A stretch of 64,000 bases of DNA from Candidatus Sulfuritelmatomonas gaucii (GTDB lineage Bacteria; Acidobacteriota; Terriglobia; Terriglobales; Acidobacteriaceae). The stretch covers positions 1 to 64,000 of the forward strand of contig OKRB01000103.1 of the NCBI GenBank assembly GCA_900290245.1, given 5' to 3'. The notes beneath the pieces were generated by a model that saw only the letters and a program-made list of their open reading frames with translations, had not been told where the DNA came from and ran no database searches. Both the position numbers and the translations under genes were made by a program. Below, one piece after another: positions 54,842-64,000 of the stretch (the first letter of the stretch is position 1; every line of letters begins with the position of its first letter).

Positions 54842-56137
54842 TTACGTTGGTCTACCGGCGTACGCCGCCGCAGTATGAGTAAGTGTCTTCTTGAAATCGA
54901 TCGGGCCGATCACGCGGATCGACGCCAGGATGACGCAGAATGCAATCACATGAAATACGCCGACGCACGCAAACACGGGACCATAGCTGAAGCCATGATC
55001 CAGCAACTCGCCCGCAACAAGTCCGAACACGATACCGCCCGTTGCTCCCCCGAAACCCACCATTCCTGCAACTGACCCCACCACGTTGGTGGGCACCATA
55101 TCGGAGGGTAATGTCATCACGAGTGTGGACCACGATTGCTGGCCGGCGAACGCAATACTGAACAGAACGATCACGAATTGCACAGGCGAGTGCATCACCA
55201 GCAAAATCGACGGCATGACCCCGGCACTGATGCCGAGCGCGATCTTCCGAGCCGCATTCACTGAAAAGCCACGCTGGATAAGCCGGCTCGAGAACCAGCC
55301 GCCGAGCACACTGCCAATTCCCGCCGCGGCGTAGGGAATCCAGGCAAATGCTCCCACCTGTTTGGTGTCGAAGTGGTGCACGTCGTAGAGGTATTTGGGC
55401 AGCCAGAAGATGTAGAAGTACCAGGCCGCATCGCTGAGAAATTTGGCCGTTACGAGACCTGCAATTTGCGGATAGCGCAACAGGTCGATCCATCGAATCG
55501 CCTGCATGTCTGCGGGCTTCTGGGCAAAAACTTCGGCGAGTTTTACGCGCTCTTTCGCGGTCAGGCGGCGATGTTGCGAGGCCGGGTAATACTCGGCCAT
55601 CCACCAAACAGTCCACATCAGCCCGGCAAAACCGGCAAGGAAGAAGACCCAGCGCCAATTCAAATACTCCAGCGTCAGTGCGATCAGCGGGGGCGCCGCC
55701 ACTGCTCCGACGGCAGTGCCCGCGTTCATCAAACCCATTGCCGTTGAGCGCTCCCGTGCCGGAAACCATTCTGCCATCGCTTTGGTTGCCGCTGGAAACC
55801 CGCCGCCTTCGCCCATGCCGAGCAAAAACAGGCCGACCGAAAGAAAGACGACGCTGTTCGCCAGTCCCAGGCTGGCGCACGCCAACGACCACCAGAGCAT
55901 AATGACCAGGAACCCTTTGCGCGTTCCCAGAAGATCGATCAGTTTGCCGCTGCCTGCATACATCAATGCATAGGCGCAAAGAAAAGCAGCCTGCAAGTGC
56001 GAGAACTGTATATTCGAGACGGGGATCTCCCGCTGGATGGCGTGGATCGCTACGGGGAGCGTCTGCCGGTCGAAATAGCTGATCGCGATCGCCGCCGTGA
56101 TCAGAATCGCCATCTTCCAGCGGAGGGCGTTTTTCAT
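54842..56137 (-). CDS. MFS transporter, anion:cation symporter (sugar-acid) family
   Basis: A 431-aa, 12-helix major facilitator. The N-terminal SYFDRQTLPVAI and GKLIDLLGTRKGF motif, FLLGMGEGGGFPAATKAMAEWFP and ERSTAMGLMNAGTAVGA are typical of the ACS group, which imports hexuronates, galactonate, glucarate and similar organic anions. It is the first gene of the seven-gene operon, divergent from the FadR-type regulator, and sits downstream of the putative operator at 56331. Uptake of an acidic sugar derivative is the simplest reading. Confidence 0.88.
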   Translation of the reverse strand: MKNALRWKMAILITAAIAISYFDRQTLPVAIHAIQREIPVSNIQFSHLQAAFLCAYALMYAGSGKLIDLLGTRKGFLVIMLWWSLACASLGLANSVVFLSVGLFLLGMGEGGGFPAATKAMAEWFPARERSTAMGLMNAGTAVGAVAAPPLIALTLEYLNWRWVFFLAGFAGLMWTVWWMAEYYPASQHRRLTAKERVKLAEVFAQKPADMQAIRWIDLLRYPQIAGLVTAKFLSDAAWYFYIFWLPKYLYDVHHFDTKQVGAFAWIPYAAAGIGSVLGGWFSSRLIQRGFSVNAARKIALGISAGVMPSILLVMHSPVQFVIVLFSIAFAGQQSWSTLVMTLPSDMVPTNVVGSVAGMVGFGGATGGIVFGLVAGELLDHGFSYGPVFACVGVFHVIAFCVILASIRVIGPIDFKKTLTHTAAAYAGRPT

Positions 56138-56330
56138 AACATCGGCTCATTTGATACGGTTTTGACTGAAGCCTCGGGTCAGCCGTCCGTAAAAGCAATG
56201 CTGCTGCCCGCCACTTCGAAGTTCAATGATATTGCTGCGAAATGGATGACGCTGATATCACCCGGCCGCATCGAGGAATACCAGGCGAATCGACTACTGA
56301 TGGGAAGAGGTAGATCGTTTATCTCCAAAC

Positions 56331-56345
56331 ATCAGACATCCAGAT
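56331..56345. promoter_or_regulatory. Putative FadR-type operator, divergent-promoter copy
   Basis: ATCAGACATCCAGAT, 13 of 15 identical to the inverse complement of 49285-49299. It lies in the 253-bp region between the MFS operon and the regulator, 45 bp before the regulator start. A second, looser dyad AACATC/GATGTT (56328-56333, 56351-56356) overlaps it. Confidence 0.5.
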
Positions 56346-56390
56346 AAGCAGATGTTCTGCCCGTCGAACTATAATTAACCCGAGGTGAGC

Positions 56391-57122
56391 ATGTCAACCC
56401 TGAAGCCGGTTTCCCGAGTGACTTTGGCTGAGCAGGTCGCGGAACAGATTTCAAGTCAAATTGCCGAAGGCCGCTGGAAGCCTGGCGACAAGCTTCCCTC
56501 CGAAGCCGAGTTGTGTGGCACCCTCCGTATCGGACGCTCGACTTTGCGCGAGGCCCTCAAGTCGCTCGCCTTCGTGGGGATGGTACAGATGAGGCCTGGC
56601 GAAGGCACGTATGTGATTGAAGAATCGAGGTTACTGATCGATCGGATTATGGCGCGGGGATCCCTCAAAACCGACAAAGAACTCCAGGATGTCGGCGAAG
56701 CGCGCCTCATTCTCGAAGGTGAAATCGCCGCTCTGGCCGCGGAGCGTGCAGAGCCCGAGGACCTCGAACGGTTGGAATCCATCATGCGCGAAATGACGCG
56801 TAGCCTCGAAAGCGGTGGCAGTGATTATGTCGACTTTGACGTCGAATTTCATCTCGCCATTTCCCAATGCGCCAAGAACCAGATGCTGTATGAATTGCTT
56901 TCGCCCATTCGCGGAGTCCTAGCCGAATGGATCAGCAAGTCGCAGGAGTTGCCTGGAATTCAGGAGAATGCGCATCGCCAGCACATCAAGATTCTTGCCG
57001 CCATCCACAGCCGGAATCCCGAAAAAGCCAGGCACGCCATGAAGACGCACCTCCGCACCTGCGAAAAGACATTCAACTTGCTCGGAAGGCTCGTCGAGAG
57101 CAAGGATCTTGTCGAAGCGTGA
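56391..57122 (+). CDS. GntR/FadR-subfamily transcriptional regulator
   Basis: A 243-aa regulator with an N-terminal winged helix (about 8-75: VAEQISSQIAEGRWKPGDKL, LRIGRSTLREALKSLAFVGM, RPGEGTYV) and a C-terminal all-helical FCD ligand-binding domain (about 95-225: RLILEGEIAALAAERA, DVEFHLAISQCAKNQMLYEL, HRQHIKILAAIHSRN) with the metal-binding Asp/His pattern. Such proteins repress sugar-acid or carboxylate operons until the acid binds. ATG 56391 with GAGG 6 nt upstream is preferred to GTG 56385. Divergent from the MFS operon, it most likely controls that operon and, by the shared dyad, the TonB receptor run. Confidence 0.9.
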   Translation: MSTLKPVSRVTLAEQVAEQISSQIAEGRWKPGDKLPSEAELCGTLRIGRSTLREALKSLAFVGMVQMRPGEGTYVIEESRLLIDRIMARGSLKTDKELQDVGEARLILEGEIAALAAERAEPEDLERLESIMREMTRSLESGGSDYVDFDVEFHLAISQCAKNQMLYELLSPIRGVLAEWISKSQELPGIQENAHRQHIKILAAIHSRNPEKARHAMKTHLRTCEKTFNLLGRLVESKDLVEA

Positions 57123-57327
57123 GCAGCACTCAAAGTTTGAGCATCATTCATCGATTCGGAAATCCTGATCTTGTCGCAGAGTCAGCGCGGTGGAATGGGC
57201 ATCGGGTTCGCCCTAAGGGATTACTCTCGTTGCGCAACAATGGGGATTCAAACTCTGCAGATCAAGTATCACAAGCGGGCAAGTTGCCGCAGAGAATCAA
57301 AGTCACATTTATCGAATTCATTTCCTG

Positions 57328-59496
57328 CTACAAGCATGGTTCGAAATCTTTCTGTCGTGCGTCGGCCACTGGAAACCGATAAATCCCAACGCTGATCGGC
57401 GCAACCGCGATCGTCCCGGGAGCTCCGCTTACCGGGATCTCCTTCACCTCCACCTGCGGCGGCTGATCAACGTGATTGGCGGCGTCGGGACTACTCCCCG
57501 TCATCTGCCACAAGGTCGATGGCCCTGTCAGTCGCGCGCCGGTTACGCTCAGATCAAACTTCTGTTCCGACTCCGTCGCATTCACCACCGCGATGGTCAG
57601 GTACTTACGATCTGGAGTCAGCGCGGCGAACATGTCCAGCGGATACGTCGGGCTGCCCGGGTGCGTTTTTGGCTGGTCCCCGGCGATGGGATACTTCGGC
57701 GCCGGCTGGGGCGAGTTTCCTGAAAGAGCGACCGGGATCGTGCCGAGGTGATCGCGGTACATCTTGAACAGGAGTCCGGTCGTGTTGTACTCGGCTTCGG
57801 TCCTGTTGTAATCGAGCGTCGAGACACCCATGGTGAATGCCGACATTTTGAGAAAATCGGTGTAACGCAGCATTTCGTTGAAGACCATGCCATAGGCAAG
57901 GGCTAATTTTAGATTCACGGGCGTACCGCTGTAGGCGTACTCATCAATGGAAAGAAATATTTTCTTATCGAGCATTGCCGGAAAGCGCTTCTCGTATTCC
58001 TGCCACGCCTCAGCCTTCTCGCGCACCCGGTTGGATGGATAACGCGCCCACTCAAGCAGGCTCTGGTCGACATTCACATACCCGGCTTCGTTCGGCGCAT
58101 CCGGCGCAAGGCTCTTTGCATGCTCGTAATCGAAGCGCTTGCCCGCCCGTGCGTACCAATGTTCCGTAAGACCGTCGAAGCTCCCCCAACTATGCGCAAG
58201 CAGTCCACCGGTAAAGTCCGCCGGTGAACCGAATTGAGCCTGCGGGTCAGCCATATGCAGGGCGCGTGCCTGACCTGTGACCGTCATTTCGTCGGGCATC
58301 GCTCCTGAAGCGAGTAGCGTGATCGATGGGTCGGCCCTGCGCATCGCCTTGGCAAATTCATTCGTCTTGAGCGTGAAATACCGCAGATCGGTGCGGCCAA
58401 TTTGCCATTCTCCGTAGGGTTCGTTGCCGATGTCCCAGAACTTTACGTGGTAGGCCTCGGGATGGCCATTGTGTGCCCGCATCGCTCCCAGTCTCGTGCT
58501 CAACGCGCCGTTCATGTACTCCACTTCTTCCGCCGCCGAATGCGCATCACCTAAACCCGCGTTGACGGTGATGTACGGCTCGGTGCCGATCAGTTTGCAA
58601 AGAGTCATGAACTCGTCCATGCCTACATCGTTGGTCTGCATGGCATTCCACGCATGGTCGAACATCGGCGGACGCTTGTCGATGTCGCCCACCGAGTCGT
58701 ACCAACTCCAATCCGAAAGGAAATTGCCGCCCGGCAGCCGCCATATGCCCGAGTGCAGTCCTCGCAACAACGCGATGGTCTCTGGGCGAAAACCCTGCAC
58801 GTTGTCAGCCGGCATCAGCGACACCGTGCCGATGTGAAAGTTCCCAGTCCCCGTTCCGGTGATTTCAAGATTTGCCGTGTCGGCATCGGCCTGCGACGTG
58901 AAACCGAGCGGGAACTTCTTGTACTCGTTCGTGAGCGCTCCAATCGAGATCGTTTGCCGATCGCGCTCGCCGTCGCCCCAGATAAGCGAAACCTTCACAT
59001 GGCTTTCAGAGTTGCCACGAAGATAAATCCTGCCGGTATACTTCTTCCCCTTAACCAGGGCAAGGCCCGTTTGCCGGATGCCGTGCTGCGCGGTGCCGTT
59101 CAGTTCAACGCGCGGGCTCTGGTCGCCCACAAACGGCTGATCTTTGTCCATCATCACAACTTCGTCCGGACCCACTGGCCGCCATTTGCGAAGCTGCATA
59201 CTGCGCAACGGACTGCCCGGCGGCGGCGGGGGGGTGTCGAGTTCTTTGGATGAGATTGGGAAATAGAACTTCCGGTCGTCCAGCATCTCCGACCACAGGC
59301 TGCGATAGATGAGACTGCGAAGGTGTTCAATGAACATGCCGAACTGGTACTGCGACACCGGTTCAAAAGTTTGCTGCGCATCGATGTTCACCATCAGCCG
59401 GTCCGGAACTGCCGGCGTGGACTGCTGAGCGGTGGCTGCAAGCGCGCACCCAAAATAAAGAGCCGACGCGGCAAACAGTTTGGTCTTCATCCTCAT
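57328..59496 (-). CDS. GH51-family alpha-L-arabinofuranosidase
   Basis: A 722-aa secreted enzyme with signal peptide (LFAASALYFGCALAATAQ). A carbohydrate-binding-like beta domain occupies about 130-230, then the GH51 TIM barrel with acid/base Glu in FWDIGNEPYGEW and nucleophile Glu in IFLSIDEYAYSG, and a C-terminal beta-sandwich. ATG 59496 has GGAGG 6 nt upstream and is chosen over 59514. It should cleave terminal arabinofuranose from arabinan or arabinoxylan, complementing GH127 and GH3. It is convergent with the regulator and has its own promoter region; no dyad of the ATCAG type was found in front of it. Confidence 0.92.
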   Translation of the reverse strand: MRMKTKLFAASALYFGCALAATAQQSTPAVPDRLMVNIDAQQTFEPVSQYQFGMFIEHLRSLIYRSLWSEMLDDRKFYFPISSKELDTPPPPPGSPLRSMQLRKWRPVGPDEVVMMDKDQPFVGDQSPRVELNGTAQHGIRQTGLALVKGKKYTGRIYLRGNSESHVKVSLIWGDGERDRQTISIGALTNEYKKFPLGFTSQADADTANLEITGTGTGNFHIGTVSLMPADNVQGFRPETIALLRGLHSGIWRLPGGNFLSDWSWYDSVGDIDKRPPMFDHAWNAMQTNDVGMDEFMTLCKLIGTEPYITVNAGLGDAHSAAEEVEYMNGALSTRLGAMRAHNGHPEAYHVKFWDIGNEPYGEWQIGRTDLRYFTLKTNEFAKAMRRADPSITLLASGAMPDEMTVTGQARALHMADPQAQFGSPADFTGGLLAHSWGSFDGLTEHWYARAGKRFDYEHAKSLAPDAPNEAGYVNVDQSLLEWARYPSNRVREKAEAWQEYEKRFPAMLDKKIFLSIDEYAYSGTPVNLKLALAYGMVFNEMLRYTDFLKMSAFTMGVSTLDYNRTEAEYNTTGLLFKMYRDHLGTIPVALSGNSPQPAPKYPIAGDQPKTHPGSPTYPLDMFAALTPDRKYLTIAVVNATESEQKFDLSVTGARLTGPSTLWQMTGSSPDAANHVDQPPQVEVKEIPVSGAPGTIAVAPISVGIYRFPVADARQKDFEPCL

Positions 59497-59661
59497 CGAG
59501 TTCCTCCAGTTCAATATAATCGCGCCCGTTCGGACCGTTACATGCGCGACAAATCGCAGAACTTCGGATCCAGCTCGTCGCAGCGCAGTGTGAGTGGACG
59601 GAACCTTCTAGATCTTAGCGCTGACGGGCGCAACCTAGAACATCGTGAAAACAAGGCTCGG

Positions 59662-59970
59662 CATTCCGTCAGATTGCCGCTGCTGGACGGGATGCGGCAG
59701 CGAGGGGACATCCTCAGCGGCGGAAGCTATTTGTCGTCGAACGATCTGCGCGGGCATTTCGGAATCGGCGACGCTACCGAAGCCGGCACGACGGAGATTC
59801 ACTGGCCGAGCGGCAAAAAGGAAACGGTACGTCTGCCTGCGGTAGACCGTATTTACACCATCGAGGAAGGGCAAGGCATTATTGGTGCTTTGTGCGGTCC
59901 CAAGCCGTGCGAAACGGGCGCCAAACCTGCATTAGAACACCACTCTGGACCCCATGACGGGAAAACGGAC
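59662..59970 (+). pseudogene. C-terminal fragment of an ASPIC/UnbV (CRTAC1-like) protein
   Basis: A + strand frame carries MRQRGDILSGGSYLSSNDLR, HFGIGDATEAG, EIHWPSGKKETVRLPAVDR and IYTIEEGQGI, the conserved C-terminal ASPIC/UnbV domain of large secreted acidobacterial proteins. The several-hundred-residue N-terminal FG-GAP/TPR part is absent; upstream DNA in this frame belongs to the start of the GH51 gene on the other strand. The frame runs on through the duplicated segment to a stop at 60151-60153. It is a gene remnant. Confidence 0.7.
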
Positions 59971-60019
59971 CAGGAAAACACGGGTTTGGCCAGTTTGATC
60001 AATCAGATGCGAAGCTGCG

Positions 60020-60152
60020 GCGGCGCTGCACCCGCCGTTTGGCAAAAACAGCCCAACAGCGGGTATGGCTGCCCTCCTGCGGTATGGGCGGCGCTGCCCC
60101 CGCCGTTTGGCAAAAACAGCCCAACAGCGGGTATGGCTGCCCTCCTGCGGTA
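60020..60152 (+). repeat. 68-bp tandem duplication with internal hairpin
   Basis: Copy one 60020-60087 and copy two 60088-60152 differ at one base (A60030 versus C60098). Each contains CCCGCCGTTTGGC-aaaaaca-GCCCAACAGCGGG, an imperfect 13-bp stem with a 7-nt loop, REP-like in form. Confidence 0.85.
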
Positions 60153-60832
60153 ATCGCTTACTTTCGATCTTTCATAGCCCGGAGGCCGCTTTCGAAGGGA
60201 AGATTGCTTGATGGATAAACGGATTTACTTCAGGAATAATCTTCAAGATTTGAAATCAAATTTCTATTGACAGCCCGAGGTCGTGGGTCCATTATTGTTG
60301 GCACTGAAGAAAACGTATGCTCGCAGCAGGATTGACCACGTGTCGCAAGAGGACCGAAGGGGACCGCATGGTCTTTTTCGGAATTCTTTGCGACACGAAG
60401 CGCTTGGTAATCCTGGCGCTAAATCCCGCTGACGGGCGCTCGTCGCTATTCATGTCGAACGGGGCCTATCAATGCCCCGAGTCCGGGCTTCTTCAGTGAA
60501 CGATGTCGGGACTTGGCGCCATGCGCGCGTGCATTTCTTGAAATCAAGAAACGTTGTTCGCTTCTGATTTGCAGTTCGGAAGATTCGAGGGCTATTTAGA
60601 ACGCCCGCGATTCTCCCGCGAGGCACGTTGACTGCGATTCGTGGTGAACAAAAACGGAATGCCAGGAGGCAGGCAACTGCTCTCGAATGGAGAGCGGGCT
60701 TGAATTCCTCAGGAAAGTTTTGTCCCGGCTCAAGGGAGACACTCAACGGACTCGCCGTACCAGAGATTGCCAAGAGCAACGCAAGAAGTCGGGTAGGGCG
60801 AGCCAAGAAACCAACTTCTCAGGAGATAGACC
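60153..60832. other. Intergenic region upstream of the second TonB receptor
   Basis: The 680 bp contain no supported gene. A 60-codon frame (60317-60499) has no recognisable product or ribosome-binding site. The stretch presumably contains the receptor promoter near its right end. Confidence 0.4.
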
Positions 60833-60907
60833 ATGACACAAACCGTTACCAAGTCAAGGAGACGTTTGACGGATAGATCTAAGAAGGGACTGGGAGTGCT
60901 ATGGATA

Positions 60908-60983
60908 GCACTCGCCATGATGATCGTGGCTCTCACACCGCGTGTGCACTCGCCATGATGATCGTGGCTCTCACACCGCGTGT
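60908..60983 (+). repeat. 38-bp tandem duplication in the receptor signal-peptide region
   Basis: Two exact 38-bp copies (60908-60945, 60946-60983) beginning GCACTCGCCATG. The extra copy shifts the frame by +2. Confidence 0.95.
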
Positions 60984-62292
60984 GTGGGGGCAAGACAACG
61001 CAACGATCGCCGGGAATGTCGCAGACTCGAGCGGAGCGATGGTCCCCAATGCGGCGATCGATCTGACCAACAATGCGACCGGGCAGATAAGAGAGACGAC
61101 GTCAAACACTGTGGGCGCCTTTCGCGTCGCTAATGTCGGCATTGGCACCTACACCCTCACAGCCACCGCCTCGGGCTTTGAGAAGTTCACAAGAACCGGC
61201 ATCGTTGTGAACGTCGCTCAGTCACTGGAGGAAAACATCACCCTCTCAGTCGGCAGCCAGGCGCAGACCGTGACCGTGCAGGCCGATGCGTTACAGGTGC
61301 AGACAGAGACCAGCGAAGTGAGCACACTGATCAGCGGCCAGCAGGTCGAGCGCCTGGCGACCAACGGACGCAACATCGTGCAGCTCGCTGCTCTGGGCAT
61401 GGGCGTGTCGAATAGCCTCGCTTCCTTTGGCGGCATCAATGCTCTTACGTCTTCAAGCAACATCACCTTCAACGGCACCAGATCAACGCACAACGTCTAC
61501 CTGCTCGATGGCACCGAGCTGAACGATCGCGGCTGCGGCGGCTGCTACATGGTTCTGCCGTCACAGGACTCGATCGCCGAGTTCCAGACGCTCCAGAGCA
61601 ACTACAGCCCCGATTACGGCATCGGCTCCGGCGGAACGATCACCATGGTGATCAAGTCGGGCGGTCGCCAGTATCACGGCGAGGTGTACGAATACAACCG
61701 CAACACGGCCTACAACGCCAACGACTACTTCAACAAGCAGGCGGGCAGAACCAGGCCGGAATTCATGTTGAATGAACCGGGCGGCAACATCGGCGGCCCG
61801 CTCTACATTCCGCATGTCTACAACGAAGGCAAGACCCGCACATTCTTCTTCTGGAATGAAGAATGGCGCAGGCTCATCCAGGGTGCTACGCCCTCCCTGT
61901 ACAGCACGGTCATGGCGAACGACTTCCCGACTGCAGGCCAGGACCTCAACTACACACCCTACGTGGCGAATGCTGTGATTCCGAAAGTACCCAACCTGCC
62001 CAGCAATGCAACCTATACAGCTATGGAAACCGGCCTGGGGTTGACACCGGGACAGCCATTCCCTCTCAACGCCAACGGCACCTACAGAATTCCCAGGCAG
62101 ATGATGGATCCCAACACAGTGGCGGAAGCGAACTCGGGTGCATTCCCGAAGCCGAACCTCGCCAACGGCTACCAGTTCACGGCTTCGCCGGCGCAACCAA
62201 ACTTCGTCCGCGAGGACGCGGTACGCATCGATCATGCCATCAACAGCAAGATGCAGTTGATGGGACACTACGTGCATGACGCAGTGCAGCCG

Positions 62293-62354
62293 ACGTTCTT
62301 CCCGCCGTTGTGGCAGGGCAGCTACGTTCTTCCCGCCGTTGTGGCAGGGCAGCT
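62293..62354 (+). repeat. 31-bp tandem duplication in the receptor barrel region
   Basis: Two exact 31-bp copies (62293-62323, 62324-62354) beginning ACGTTCTTCCCG. The extra copy shifts the frame by +1; without it the protein reads FFPPLWQGSYPTVGTQ continuously. Confidence 0.95.
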
Positions 62355-62836
62355 ACCCGACAGTCGGAACGCAGATGTTGAACCCGTCCTATACTGCGGC
62401 GATTAAGCTCACGCAGACCTACTCGGCGAACCTGCTCAACGAAACCGCACTCCTTTATAGCGGCAACAAGATCTTCCTGACACCGATTCCGGCAGCGGGT
62501 GTCAAGATCAAGATCCCCAGCGGGTGGAGCGCATCCAGCTTCTTCCCGATTGCCGACAGCGCGGGTGACCTGATGCCTGCGATCACCTTCTCGGGCAAGC
62601 CGTTCGGCGCAACATGGAGCGGATCTTACTTCCCATGGAAGAACGGCTACGAAGGATTTGAATACAGAGACGATCTTTCCTGGACGAAGGGCCGTCACCA
62701 GTTCAAATTCGGCGCAGGCGTGCTCCACGATTACAAGAACCAGCAGTTGCAGGCAAACACCGAGGGAACGGCGAACTTCAGTTCGAGCAACACCAACTAC
62801 TCGGGCGATGCCTACATCGATTTCATACTGGGTCTT

Positions 62837-62844
62837 GCCAGCCA
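62837..62844 (+). repeat. 4-bp tandem duplication in the receptor barrel region
   Basis: GCCA twice. Removing one copy joins ILGLA to NSFTQLQYLSDKHW in one frame, a natural barrel sequence. Confidence 0.75.
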
Positions 62845-64000
62845 ACAGCTTCACCCAGTTGCAATATCTGTCTGACAAACACTGGGTCAACAACAACTAC
62901 AACGGTTACATCAACGACAACTGGCACATCTCGCAGCGGCTCATTCTTAACCTTGGAGTACGTTATGACGGCATGCCGCATGCCTTTGAGCGGTACGACC
63001 AGTTCGCCAACTTCGTGCCCGCGTTTTACAACACTTCGCTGGGCAATCCTGTCACAGCTGCCGGAACGCTCGATCCAACCAAGCTGACCACGTTCAGCTG
63101 CTCGACGACGCGCTGCCAGACCAACGGAGAACAGTTCTACATGAACGGCCTTGCGGAAGCAGGCGTCAACGGCTTCCCGCGCGGCAACGTGACCAACCGG
63201 TACTTCACCTGGCAGCCGCGCATCGGGTTCACGTACGACGTCTCGGGGAACGGCAGGACGGTACTCCGGGGCGGCGTGGGCATGTTCTATGAGCGCGTTC
63301 AGGGTAACGATGTTTATAACGCTGCTTTGAACCCGCCATTTGCCTATCAACCTTCGGCAAACAACGTGATGTTCTCGAATCCGTTTACCAGCGCGTTGAC
63401 GGGTGCGACCACCTCGCAGAGCTTCCCGTCGGGCATGACCACCATCAAGTACAACTATCCGCCTCCAGGAACGGCAGATTACAGCTTGGGTATCCAGCAT
63501 CAGCTGATGCCGTCGGTCATCGCCGTGGTTCAGTACGTCGGCTCTACGGGCTGGGATCAGAACGACGACCGGCCGATCAACGCCCTGCCATTGAGCGATT
63601 TGACCGATCGCCAAAAGGTTGCCGGGGGCACGGGCGCAAACCCCTACCGTACTTTCCCCGGATACGCCGGCATCACCCAGGAGGAAAACGAAACCAACTT
63701 CAACTACAACTCGCTGCAGGCCGGACTCCGCATGGAAAACAAGCATGGACTGACCACGCAGCTTTCTTACACATGGTCCCACAACATCGACATCGGCCAG
63801 AACGACCTGGCCGGGCTGACTGCTCCGTGGAACGCGAAGTACGACAAAGGCAGCGATGCCGGTTATGACCGCCGACATATCTTCAATGCGAGCTACGTTT
63901 ACGATCTGCCGTTCTTCCAGAAATCGTCGAACCTGGCAGCGCGTGAAATCATTGGTGGCTGGTCGGTCTCCGGGATCACCACGCTGGAGACGGGGACCCC

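Larger units (their letters stand above)
60833..64000 (+). pseudogene. Oar-like TonB-dependent receptor broken by three tandem duplications; continues past the window
   Basis: AGGAGATAGACC precedes ATG 60833, which opens a basic N-region and signal core (LGVLWIALAMMIVALTPRV). Removing one copy of three tandem duplications (38 bp at 60908, 31 bp at 62293, 4 bp at 62837) restores one frame to the window end. The product then has a carboxypeptidase-regulatory domain (ATIAGNVADSSGAMVPNAAI, GTYTLTATASGFEKF), plug-like region (NGRNIVQLAALGMG, VYLLDGTELNDRG) and barrel strands. As written, translation from 60833 stops after ~41 codons; internal starts (60901, 60955 or 60958) reach only 62406. It is a pseudogene, a phase-variable gene, or an assembly error. 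Confidence 0.85.

Noticed and set aside
54852..56198. 448-codon minus-strand frame overlapping the MFS gene
   Set aside because: Out-of-frame reading of the MFS gene, rich in Arg and Cys with no membrane segments.
60317..60499. 60-codon + strand frame upstream of the second receptor
   Set aside because: No ribosome-binding site, recognisable motif or neighbour support.
62823..63878. 351-codon minus-strand frame at the right end
   Set aside because: It lies opposite the continuing receptor barrel, whose + strand frame reads as good protein to the window end.

Overview
This GC-rich window looks like chromosome from an Acidobacteriota member, probably class Terriglobia. That is inferred from two Oar-like TonB receptors with an N-terminal carboxypeptidase-regulatory domain, an ASPIC/UnbV remnant, an orphan DUF4118 histidine kinase and a dense set of plant-glycan hydrolases. 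No rRNA, tRNA, CRISPR array or transposase was seen.

Layout. 0.2-3.3 kb: thioredoxin, an S4 RNA-binding protein, and a tandemly duplicated two-gene module (a ~100-aa unknown protein divergent from a stand-alone receiver protein) in which one copy of the unknown gene has decayed. 3.3-19.2 kb: a secreted six-hairpin glycosidase, uvrC, an OmpA-like lipoprotein, pyrE, a CPBP membrane protease overlapping uvrA, several acidobacterial hypotheticals and threonine aldolase. 19.2-29.6 kb: a nitrogen block with three different glutamine synthetases in a row, then a Ser/Thr kinase and PP2C phosphatase pair, an amino-acid permease and a porin. 30.1-40.8 kb: a histidine kinase/response regulator pair, apt, acylphosphatase, a lectin-like secreted protein, trpG and trpE (separated and convergent), and glutamate dehydrogenase. 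41-59.5 kb: a carbohydrate locus with GH127, GH3, a TonB receptor, a seven-gene overlapping operon (MFS, Asp/Glu-racemase-like protein, split transketolase, LarA-like protein, hydroxypyruvate isomerase, cupin), a divergent FadR-type regulator and a GH51 arabinofuranosidase. 59.5-64 kb: an ASPIC/UnbV remnant, a 68-bp tandem duplication, and a second TonB receptor whose frame is broken three times, each time exactly by a tandem duplication (38, 31 and 4 bp).

How it works together. The 41-59.5 kb locus plausibly imports and degrades an arabinose-containing glycan: TonB receptor for uptake, GH51, GH127 and GH3 for cleavage, and an MFS-led operon for an acidic sugar derivative. A near-identical 15-bp dyad (ATCAG-N5-CTGAT type) lies upstream of both the TonB receptor and the regulator/MFS divergent promoters, suggesting one regulon. 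Glutamine synthetases, glutamate dehydrogenase, permease and porin form a nitrogen theme.

The most unusual structural signals are seven short 7-bp-period arrays with differing units, one inside uvrC; the repeated terminator behind two glutamine synthetase genes together with a stray N-terminal fragment of the same family; and the cluster of frame-breaking tandem duplications at the right end.
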